This document shows positions 1-7,571 of a DNA stretch of 30,936 nt, in pieces. The stretch covers positions 1 through 30,936 of the forward strand of contig CAYZHM010000014.1 in NCBI GenBank assembly GCA_964478225.1, written 5' to 3'. This DNA is from CAYZHM01 sp964478225 (GTDB lineage Bacteria; Pseudomonadota; Alphaproteobacteria; Micavibrionales; Micavibrionaceae). The translations under genes and the position numbers were made by a program. The first letter of the stretch is position 1. Every line of letters starts with the position of its first letter. Under the pieces are notes generated by a model. That model was given only the letters and a program-made list of their open reading frames with translations, did not search any database and was not told the origin of the DNA.

Positions 1-2520
1 TTTCAACTCAGGCACCAACTCCTTCAGCTCATTCTCGATATCCGTCATATCGCTAATCCGGGGACAGACATAAAAACTCTGCCCGCCCCTGTAATGCTCC
101 CGCAACAACGCCTCGCGGATCACCATCCCGTCAAACGGCAATATAAAAGTACGGATCGCAAGCCTGTCCACGGGCGGCGTAGTAATAAGGCTCATCTCTT
201 TAACGCCCGTCAGGGACATCTGCAGCGTACGTGGAATGGGCGTCGCGCTTAAAGTCAGCACATGAACATTGGCCTTAATTTCCTTCAGCCGTTCTTTTTG
301 TTTCACGCCAAAACGTTGTTCTTCATCGATAATCATCAACCCCAGATGATTGAACTTCACCTCTTTCCCAAACAACGCATGAGTACCAATGACGATATTC
401 ACCGATCCATCCGCCAAACCTTTTTTGATCAAAGACGCCTCTTTCGCATTGACCATGCGTGACAACTGCCCAACCCGCAGACCCGTACCCTTAAACCGTT
501 CGGCAAAGTTCTTATAATGTTGCCGCGCCAGCAACGTCGTGGGCACAACCACCGCGACTTGCGCCCCCGCCATGGCCGCCACATACGCCGCCCGCAAAGC
601 CACCTCGGTCTTTCCAAATCCGACATCCCCGCAAATGAGGCGATCCATAGGATATTCATTCGCAAGATCTGCGATTGATTCATTGATGGCGCGTTCCTGA
701 TCCTCAGTTTCCGCATAAGGAAAGCGCGCCGCGAACTCGTTATAAACTCCGGCATCCACATCCAGCTTCTCAGCCTTCTTAAGCTGCCGAGCCGCCGCAA
801 TTTTCAAGAGCTCATCGGCCATCTCCATAAGGTTTTTCTTGGCCTTGGCTTTACGTGCCTGCCATCCCGCGCCACCAAGCCTATCGAGTTGAACCGTACC
901 CTCATCACTCCCAAACCGCGACAATACTTCCATATTCTCAACCGGAACATACAACTTGTCCCCGCCCGCATATTCGATTTTCAGACAATCATGAAATATT
1001 TTCGCCGCCTCGATGGTTTCAAGAGCGATAAACTTTCCGATCCCATGATCGATATGGACAACCAGATCACCTTCATTAAGGCTTGAGACTTCTGTGAGAA
1101 AATTATCCGCCTGCCTGCGCTTTTTGACTTTCCGCGCCAACCGGTCGCCTAAAATATCCTGCTCCGTAATCACAACAAGATCAGGCGCAACAAATCCATG
1201 CTCCAGATGCAGGACAACAAGCCCCATCTGACCTGCTCTGAGTTTTTTTAGGTCCTGCGCAGCGGATAGAATAACCAGATCATGAAACCCCGCATTCTCA
1301 AGCAATCCCTTTATCCGGCTAAGCGACCCATCGGAATAACAAGCAATGATCGTTTTCTGAGAAAGCCCGGCAACATACCGCTTTAATTCCGCAAAAACAT
1401 CCCCATTGGGCAAAGCCCGGATATCCGCAAAATCCCTGCCCTTCTTTGTATGCTCATTCTCTTGCAACCCTGAAAACGGCGATAAAAATTCCACCTGCTC
1501 CAAAAATGTCGGCGCCATGATATACAGCCGCTCCGGCGCCAAAGGCCGATAAATTGCCCCGGACATCATCTGACTTTTTTCAAAACCCTTTCGGGCCTGA
1601 TAAAAATCTGCGATCTGATCCAAACGCTCTGCCGCCGACTCATTCACATGATAGTCGCCTGTAATTTCAGCATCAGGCACATAATTAAAAATCGTTTCCA
1701 TCTGCGTATAGAACAAAGGCAGCCAATGCTCCATACCGTTATAACGCCGTCCTTGAGACACGGATTCATAGAGCGGATCGTCTTCGCGTACAGCCCCGAA
1801 CGCTTCACGATACCCCGCACGAAAACGCTGCACAGCCTCATCATTAAGAAAAAATTCTGTCACGGGCTGCAATGAGAACGCTTTGTTTTTGTCCAGTGTC
1901 CGCTGGCTCATCGCATCAAAACTGCGAATACTCTCCACCTCATCACCAAACAGATCGAGCCGCAAAGGCTGCTCATATCCTGGCGGAAAAATATCCATGA
2001 TCCCGCCGCGCACCGCATATTCCCCAGCCTCGCGCACTGTTTCCGTCCGTGAATACCCATTCGCGCCAAGATAGGCTTGAAACGCTTTCATATCCAAACG
2101 CCCGCCAGCCTCAATCGAAAATCTTGCATGCGTAAGCGCGTCACGTGGCATAACCCTTTGCAACACAGCATTCACCGTTGTGAGCATAATGCGCGGATAA
2201 CGCTCTTTCTCTTCCTGCCATTGCAAAAGAGCGCTCAAACAACTCACCCGTTGCGCCACAATCTCCGAATTCGGAGAAACCCGGTCATAAGGCAAACAAT
2301 CCCAAGCCGGAAATTTAACCAGCCTGACATCCGGCCCAAAAAATCCAATCAGCTCCTCAAGGGCTGCCATCCGTGCGTCGTCCAGGGCAATATGCACCAG
2401 AACCTTATCCGCCGGCATCAACGCGCGCGCCTTTTCGATCAAGATGCGCGCATCCTGCCCCTCTGGCGCTCCATGTACGATTTTCATGGAAAAATTGCTT
2501 GATTCTGTCATTGTACTCAT
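1..2520 (-). CDS. mfd: Transcription-repair coupling factor Mfd (N-terminal 840 codons, 3' end off window)
   Basis: Mfd is a DNA translocase that removes stalled RNA polymerase and recruits UvrA to the lesion. The frame is open from the ATG at 2520 to the left edge, so about the last quarter (helicase lobe 2 end, TRCF domain) is missing. In order it shows an N-terminal UvrB-like region, a CarD-like RNA polymerase interaction segment (EGDLVVHIDHGIGKF, about residues 480-500), helicase motif I GDVGFGKTE (near 630), motif II DEEQRFGV (near 730) and motif III SATPIPRT. A second in-frame ATG lies three codons in, and neither start has a convincing Shine-Dalgarno. It is divergent from btaA with only 25 bases between the two start codons. 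The family identity is secure; the exact start is less so. Confidence 0.97.
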   Translation of the reverse strand, partial: MSTMTESSNFSMKIVHGAPEGQDARILIEKARALMPADKVLVHIALDDARMAALEELIGFFGPDVRLVKFPAWDCLPYDRVSPNSEIVAQRVSCLSALLQWQEEKERYPRIMLTTVNAVLQRVMPRDALTHARFSIEAGGRLDMKAFQAYLGANGYSRTETVREAGEYAVRGGIMDIFPPGYEQPLRLDLFGDEVESIRSFDAMSQRTLDKNKAFSLQPVTEFFLNDEAVQRFRAGYREAFGAVREDDPLYESVSQGRRYNGMEHWLPLFYTQMETIFNYVPDAEITGDYHVNESAAERLDQIADFYQARKGFEKSQMMSGAIYRPLAPERLYIMAPTFLEQVEFLSPFSGLQENEHTKKGRDFADIRALPNGDVFAELKRYVAGLSQKTIIACYSDGSLSRIKGLLENAGFHDLVILSAAQDLKKLRAGQMGLVVLHLEHGFVAPDLVVITEQDILGDRLARKVKKRRQADNFLTEVSSLNEGDLVVHIDHGIGKFIALETIEAAKIFHDCLKIEYAGGDKLYVPVENMEVLSRFGSDEGTVQLDRLGGAGWQARKAKAKKNLMEMADELLKIAAARQLKKAEKLDVDAGVYNEFAARFPYAETEDQERAINESIADLANEYPMDRLICGDVGFGKTEVALRAAYVAAMAGAQVAVVVPTTLLARQHYKNFAERFKGTGLRVGQLSRMVNAKEASLIKKGLADGSVNIVIGTHALFGKEVKFNHLGLMIIDEEQRFGVKQKERLKEIKANVHVLTLSATPIPRTLQMSLTGVKEMSLITTPPVDRLAIRTFILPFDGMVIREALLREHYRGGQSFYVCPRISDMTDIENELKELVPELK

Positions 2521-2545
2521 CGCCGTTTTTATATATAGGTTCCTA

Positions 2546-3814
2546 ATGCAAAGCCAAAGCAAAAATCTCCTGAGTGAAGCTGTCCAGGGACATGGGCACA
2601 AAGCTGTTTCTAAGCGTGGCTTCCTGGAACGTCTTTTTACTTTAGCTTTTAAAGGGTTTGTTTACCCGCAAATATGGGAAGATCCTGAAGTCGATCTCGA
2701 AGCCCTGCACCTCGATAAAACCTCCCGGATTATGACGATCGCCTCTGGTGGTTGTAACGTCATGAATTATCTGACCGAGTCGCCTGAGTCCGTTAAAGCC
2801 ATCGACCTCAACCCCGCGCACGTCGCCCTCACAAGATTAAAACTCGCCGCCATTAAGCATCTGCCAGACTACGAGAGCTTTTTTATGTTTTTCGGCCGCG
2901 CGAACGATAAACGTAACATTGAAAACTACGATAAATATATCCGCCCCAACCTTGACGCCACGACGCGCAAATACTGGGATGGCTGGAGCCTTCTGGACGG
3001 CCGCCGCATCAATTATTTCACCAAAAACCTTTACCAGTTTGGCTTGCTGGGCCGCTGTATCAGCGCCGTGCATGTCGTTTCCAAAATCTACGGCGTCGAC
3101 CCCAGTGAAATCCTGACCGCCAAAAACAAAAAAGAGCAGGAAGAAATCTTCAATCGCACACTCGGCCCGCTCTTCGACAAAAAGCCCGTCAAATATATCT
3201 GCAACATGCCCATCTCACTCTACGGGCTTGGCATCCCGCCCGCACAATTTGATGAGCTATATAAAGTGTCCGGCGGCGATATGGCCGGCGTACTCAAAGA
3301 ACGCCTGCGTCGTCTCGCCTGCGACTTTCCTCTGGAAACAAATTACTTCGCATGGCAAGCGTTTGGACGCGGCTACGACATTGAAAATAAAAAAGCCATT
3401 CCGCGCTACCTCACCGAGGACAACTACAAAAAACTCAAAGAATCCGCAGACCGCGTCGAAGTCTTCAATACCACTATAACGAAATTTTTGGAATCTCAGC
3501 CACAAGAAAGTCTCGATTGCTACGTCTTCCTCGATGCTCAGGACTGGATGACCTCTTCACAAGTTACAGCTCTCTGGTGTGAAGTCGTCCGCACCGCCCG
3601 TCCCGGCGCGCGGGTCATATTCCGCACCGCTGGCGAAGAAAGCCCTCTTCCGGCTAAAGTCCCGGCAGACGTCCTCGATAAATTTCATTACGATCCATCC
3701 AAGTCCCCGGAAGCCGTCGCCAAAGACCGCTCCTCCATTTACGGCGGATTCCATGTCTACACACTCGGCGGCGACGTCGGCATCCAAAAGTCCAAAAAGG
3801 CAGCAAAGGCATGA
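2546..3814 (+). CDS. btaA: BtaA: S-adenosylmethionine:diacylglycerol 3-amino-3-carboxypropyltransferase (DUF3419)
   Basis: BtaA transfers the 3-amino-3-carboxypropyl group of SAM to diacylglycerol, giving diacylglyceryl-homoserine, the first step of betaine lipid (DGTS) synthesis at the membrane. The 422-aa product carries the family signature VYPQIWEDPEVDLEAL (residues 39-54), a SAM-binding glycine stretch IASGGCN (65-71) and DLNPAH (87-92). The frame is open 34 codons further upstream to an ATG at 2444, but that extension lies inside mfd on the other strand and looks unrelated to the family, so I start at 2546. Only a weak AGG precedes the start, and a TATATA box at 2530-2537 would put transcription almost at the ATG. 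It overlaps btaB by four bases. Confidence 0.92.
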   Translation: MQSQSKNLLSEAVQGHGHKAVSKRGFLERLFTLAFKGFVYPQIWEDPEVDLEALHLDKTSRIMTIASGGCNVMNYLTESPESVKAIDLNPAHVALTRLKLAAIKHLPDYESFFMFFGRANDKRNIENYDKYIRPNLDATTRKYWDGWSLLDGRRINYFTKNLYQFGLLGRCISAVHVVSKIYGVDPSEILTAKNKKEQEEIFNRTLGPLFDKKPVKYICNMPISLYGLGIPPAQFDELYKVSGGDMAGVLKERLRRLACDFPLETNYFAWQAFGRGYDIENKKAIPRYLTEDNYKKLKESADRVEVFNTTITKFLESQPQESLDCYVFLDAQDWMTSSQVTALWCEVVRTARPGARVIFRTAGEESPLPAKVPADVLDKFHYDPSKSPEAVAKDRSSIYGGFHVYTLGGDVGIQKSKKAAKA

Positions 3815-4443
3815 CCGCAGCCATGGACGCCCGCGAACATATGAATGCAATGTACCGCTTCACTCGCCACGTCTATGACCTTTCCCGCAAATATTACCTT
3901 CTCGGCCGCGACTGCCTTATTCAAAATCTCAACGCCAAACCCGGCGAAAATATCTGCGAGGTCGGATGCGGCACAGCGCGCAATCTAGTGAAAATGCAAA
4001 AAATATATCCGCAATCAGGGTTCTTCGGCATCGATGCGTCAGACGAAATGCTTAAAACCGCCGACCAGAATATCGGCCGCCTTGATATCGGTCTCGCGCA
4101 AGGTTATGCCCAAAATTTTAGCGCTCAGGATTTATTTGGAATTTCCAAATTCGACAAAATCGTCTTTTCCTACAGCCTGTCAATTATTCCACCATGGAAT
4201 GAATCCATCGACCACGCTTTAACGTTAACCAAAGAAATTCACATTGTTGATTTCGGCGGCATGGAACAATTGCCCCCATGGTTTGCAAAATTCCTCTTTG
4301 GCTGGCTCAAGCTCTTCCATGTCTACCACAAACCGGAAATTCTGGGTTATCTACAAAAGTTGCAAAAACAGGGCAAAGGCACCCTCGAAATCACGTACCT
4401 TTATAAAGGTTATGCGTATTTAGCAAAATTTGTGGCCGCATAA
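3811..4443 (+). CDS. btaB: BtaB: SAM-dependent N-methyltransferase of betaine lipid synthesis
   Basis: BtaB methylates the amino group of diacylglyceryl-homoserine three times to give DGTS. The 210-aa product has a class I methyltransferase fold: motif I ICEVGCGTARN (residues 48-58) followed by the acidic loop GIDASDEM (73-80). Its N-terminus (MYRFTRHVYDLSRKYYLLGRD, given here in part) is typical of BtaB-like proteins. The start overlaps the btaA stop in an ATGA, preceded by an AAAGG Shine-Dalgarno, so translation is probably coupled. Motif and operon partner together make the assignment strong; on its own the sequence would only be called a methyltransferase. The 3' end runs 24 bases into sdhE on the opposite strand. 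Confidence 0.88.
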   Translation: MTAAMDAREHMNAMYRFTRHVYDLSRKYYLLGRDCLIQNLNAKPGENICEVGCGTARNLVKMQKIYPQSGFFGIDASDEMLKTADQNIGRLDIGLAQGYAQNFSAQDLFGISKFDKIVFSYSLSIIPPWNESIDHALTLTKEIHIVDFGGMEQLPPWFAKFLFGWLKLFHVYHKPEILGYLQKLQKQGKGTLEITYLYKGYAYLAKFVAA

Positions 4444-4683
4444 CTTCTCAAACACATCATTCACCACATTGGCCGGCGGCTCTTCCTTGCCGGTAATCCA
4501 GTTATACAGATCCGGGTCATTTTCCTTCAAAATCTCTTCATACAGCGCCAATTCGCCCTCATTCATACCCGCCACATGCGCATCCGCAAACGAACCCAAC
4601 AAGAGATCCATTTCCTTCGTCCCGCGATGCCACGAGCGAAAAATCAGCTGCTTGCGTTTCTTTTCAAGGGTTTCTAAGCTCAT
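4420..4683 (-). CDS. sdhE: SdhE: FAD assembly factor for succinate dehydrogenase (Sdh5/DUF339)
   Basis: SdhE helps attach FAD covalently to the flavoprotein subunit of succinate dehydrogenase. The 87-aa product has the usual family length and the key motif RSWHRGTKEMDLLLG (residues 16-30), which contains the conserved RGxxE, and a C-terminal DLYNWITGKEEPP typical of the family. It is divergent from recG with 28 bases between the starts, an arrangement common in alphaproteobacteria, where mfd usually follows sdhE on the same strand. Here btaAB separates sdhE from mfd. Its last 24 bases overlap the end of btaB on the other strand. No clear Shine-Dalgarno is seen. Confidence 0.92.
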   Translation of the reverse strand: MSLETLEKKRKQLIFRSWHRGTKEMDLLLGSFADAHVAGMNEGELALYEEILKENDPDLYNWITGKEEPPANVVNDVFEKLCGHKFC

Positions 4684-4711
4684 ATAAAGCTTTTACAACG
4701 AATAGATAAGA

Positions 4712-6796
4712 ATGTCGCGCCCTTTTGACCTTGATCCGCTGTTCCGCCCCCTAACAACGCTCCCCGGCGTCGGACCGAAAATTGCCAAATTGCTGGAAAA
4801 ACTGGTAAGCGGCCCCAAAGTCCTCGATCTTCTCTGGCACAAACCGGTCGATTTCGTAGATCGCCGCTTTTCCCCCAAAATTGGCGAGGCTCCGGCTGGC
4901 AAGATCGCTACACTCGAGGTTAAAATCCTGCAGCACTTCCCCAACAAAAGCCGTAATCAGCCATACCGCGTCAAATGCAAGGATGACACCGGCACCATCT
5001 CCATCGCTTTCTTTCACGCCAACAAAGGCTGGATCGAAAAACAACTGCCCGAAGGTGAAATCCGTATCGTCAGTGGCAAAATTGATTATTATCAAGGTGC
5101 AGCGCAAATGGTGCACCCCGACGCCATCGGCACACTCGAAGAACGCACCGCCATCGAAACCATCGAACCCGTTTACCCTCTCACCGCCGGAATAACAAAT
5201 AAATCCGTCCGCAAAGCCATCGACGGCGCACTCGGGTTTGTGCCCAAACTCCCCGAATGGCTCGATCCAGATTTCAAAAAACGCCAGAAATTCCCCGACT
5301 GGCATAAGGCCGTTAATAAACTTCATAACCTCACCGATGAAATCGACCTGGATCCGAACACACCCGCTCGCGAGCGCCTAGCCTACGATGAACTCCTCGC
5401 CAACCAGCTAACACTGTCTCTCGTTCGTCACCAACAGCGCAAAATCAATGGCCGCAGCTTTAAACCAACAAACGCGCTCCGTAACAAACTTCTTGCCGTC
5501 CTGCCCTTCGAACTCACTGGCGCTCAAAAACGCTCCCTTACTGAAATCGACGCAGACATGAGCGAAAACGCGCGCATGATGCGTCTATTACAAGGCGATG
5601 TCGGCAGCGGCAAAACGGTCGTCGCTGCCCTCGCAATGCTTAGCGCCATTGAAAACGGCGCACAGGCTGCACTGATGGCCCCGACCGAAATTCTCGCCCG
5701 TCAACATGCGGAAACGCTAAGGCCTTGGTTAGATTCAATTGGCGTACGCTTCGTCATTCTCACGGGTCGTGACAAGGGTAAAACCCGCGAAACCCTGCTC
5801 CAGCAAATCGCGAACGGCGCCGCGCAAATCGTTATCGGTACCCACGCGATTTTTCAGGAAGGCGTCGAGTTCGCCGATCTCGGGCTCGCCGTGATTGACG
5901 AACAGCATCGTTTCGGCGTCCATCAACGCCTCGCGCTCTCATCCAAGGGCAAAGGCACCGATGTCCTCGTTATGACCGCCACCCCCATACCACGTACCCT
6001 GACACTCACAGCATATGGTGATATGGACGTGTCTCGCCTCGATGAAAAGCCGCCCGGAAGAAAACCCATCGATACACGCCTGTTAAACAGCGAAAAACTC
6101 GATGATCTTATTCAAAAACTCGAAGGACAAATCAAATCCGGAGCGCGCGTTTACTGGGTCTGCCCCTTGGTCGAGGAATCTGAAATTCTCGACCTCGCCG
6201 CTGCCGAGGAACGCTTCGATATCCTGCGCCAATATTTCGGCAAGGTCGGTCTCGTTCACGGCCGTATAAAACCCGCGGAAAAAGACGAGGTCATGCAGCG
6301 TTTTGCCAAAGGCGAACTCAACATCCTCGTTGCCACCACCGTCATCGAGGTCGGCGTCAATGTGCCGGAGGCCACAATCATGGTCATCGAGCACGCCGAG
6401 CGCTTCGGCGTCTCACAGCTCCACCAGCTCCGAGGCCGCGTTGGCAGGGGCGCAGAAAAATCCTTCTGTTTCCTGGTTTATTCCGGTCCGCTTGGCGAAA
6501 CCGCGAAAGAACGCCTCGCGATCATGCGCGAAACCGAGGACGGATTTTTGATTGCTGAAAAAGATCTGGAACTGCGCGGCGCAGGCGACATTCTCGGCGT
6601 CAAACAATCGGGCATGGCGGAATTCCGCCTCGCCGATCTCACCGTGCATCAGGCACTACTCTCCGTCGCCCGCGACGACGCCCGCCTCATCATGGACAAA
6701 GACCCAAAACTGGAATCCCCACGCGGTCAGGCTCTCAAAACCTTGCTCTATTTATTTGAACGAGATCAAGCAATCCAGTATCTGAGATCAGGTTGA
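4712..6796 (+). CDS. recG: ATP-dependent DNA helicase RecG
   Basis: RecG remodels stalled replication forks and Holliday junctions. The 694-aa product matches the usual family length. It has the N-terminal wedge/OB-fold region that opens forked DNA (including TTLPGVGPKIAKLLEKL near the start and PVYPLTAGI), then helicase motif I LQGDVGSGKT (near residue 295), motif II DEQHRFGV (near 396), motif III TATPIPRT, the VGLVHGRIK segment and the motif VI region QLRGRVGRG. The ATG at 4712 is used because sdhE begins only 28 bases upstream on the other strand. The gene ends inside the convergent DUF502 gene (9-base overlap). No irregularity seen. Confidence 0.97.
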   Translation: MSRPFDLDPLFRPLTTLPGVGPKIAKLLEKLVSGPKVLDLLWHKPVDFVDRRFSPKIGEAPAGKIATLEVKILQHFPNKSRNQPYRVKCKDDTGTISIAFFHANKGWIEKQLPEGEIRIVSGKIDYYQGAAQMVHPDAIGTLEERTAIETIEPVYPLTAGITNKSVRKAIDGALGFVPKLPEWLDPDFKKRQKFPDWHKAVNKLHNLTDEIDLDPNTPARERLAYDELLANQLTLSLVRHQQRKINGRSFKPTNALRNKLLAVLPFELTGAQKRSLTEIDADMSENARMMRLLQGDVGSGKTVVAALAMLSAIENGAQAALMAPTEILARQHAETLRPWLDSIGVRFVILTGRDKGKTRETLLQQIANGAAQIVIGTHAIFQEGVEFADLGLAVIDEQHRFGVHQRLALSSKGKGTDVLVMTATPIPRTLTLTAYGDMDVSRLDEKPPGRKPIDTRLLNSEKLDDLIQKLEGQIKSGARVYWVCPLVEESEILDLAAAEERFDILRQYFGKVGLVHGRIKPAEKDEVMQRFAKGELNILVATTVIEVGVNVPEATIMVIEHAERFGVSQLHQLRGRVGRGAEKSFCFLVYSGPLGETAKERLAIMRETEDGFLIAEKDLELRGAGDILGVKQSGMAEFRLADLTVHQALLSVARDDARLIMDKDPKLESPRGQALKTLLYLFERDQAIQYLRSG

Positions 6797-7492
6797 TTTC
6801 TTTTTCCGCCTAATAACTTTCTTGTCTGCTTCTTTTTTGATCATACCCTCGGTCGGTGTCAAAATCCCCGCCGACATAATCATTTTAATGCCCTCTTCAA
6901 CGCTCATGCCGAGAAAATAAACATCCTTGCGTGGTACAAACAGTAAAAATCCAGATGTCGGATTTGGCGTTGTCGGCAAAAACACATTCAAAACCTCATC
7001 ATCCGTCAAATTTTGCACCTCGCCTTGCGTTACGCCCGTCAAAAAACCAATCGACCAAATTCCTTTACGCGGATACTCAATCAAAACACATTCGCGGAAT
7101 GCCTGAGACTTTGATGCCATAACAGTCTCAAAAATCTGCTTAATCGCGCTATATACAGTCCGAACAACAGGCATGCGATCAAGAATGGACTCCGAAAAAC
7201 GAATAAAAAACCGACCTAAAAAATTCGTCGCAAACCAGCCAATCACTACAAAAAACACAAGCGCAATAAGAATTCCAAGTCCGGGAAAATAGCCGTCGCC
7301 GTAAATCAGAAAGTAAACTGAATTCGGCAATATGTTTGAAACTTTTTCATCAATAAAAGTAAAAAAAACAAAAGTCAGATAAACAGTGATCGCAATCGGC
7401 GCTGTAACAACTATACCGGCGAGAAAATACCCTCTCACACGCCCCATAAGGGTTAACTTGTGTGTCTTATGTCCATCGATAATCTCACTCAT
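6788..7492 (-). CDS. DUF502 family inner-membrane protein
   Basis: A 234-aa integral membrane protein of the DUF502 family, whose function is not established. Two hydrophobic spans are visible: about residues 19-48 (RGYFLAGIVVTAPIAITVYL) and 69-97 (GLGILIALVFFVVIGWFATN). The soluble C-terminal half carries the family-typical segments PVVRTVYSAIKQI, IEYPRKGIWSIGF and FLPTTPNPTSGFL. The end is Lys/Arg-rich (KKEADKKVIRRKKKST). It is convergent with recG, overlapping it by 9 bases; this pairing recurs in alphaproteobacteria. The start ATG at 7492 is 79 bases from the divergent antiporter gene. Family membership is firm, function unknown. Confidence 0.88.
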   Translation of the reverse strand: MSEIIDGHKTHKLTLMGRVRGYFLAGIVVTAPIAITVYLTFVFFTFIDEKVSNILPNSVYFLIYGDGYFPGLGILIALVFFVVIGWFATNFLGRFFIRFSESILDRMPVVRTVYSAIKQIFETVMASKSQAFRECVLIEYPRKGIWSIGFLTGVTQGEVQNLTDDEVLNVFLPTTPNPTSGFLLFVPRKDVYFLGMSVEEGIKMIMSAGILTPTEGMIKKEADKKVIRRKKKST

Positions 7493-7571
7493 CCGCGCAT
7501 CATGGGGCTCTTATGCCAAAAAATCAATCATCGAAATGGAATTAATCCCTTGAATCAGCTATTGATAGACA

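Noticed and set aside
2077..2502. A 141-codon plus-strand ORF opposite the start of mfd
   Set aside because: It lies wholly antisense to a clear Mfd coding frame, and its product has no recognisable motif and biased, low-complexity composition.
2444..2545. Upstream extension of btaA by 34 codons
   Set aside because: It is antisense to the mfd start and has no BtaA-like features; the ATG at 2546 fits the family length.
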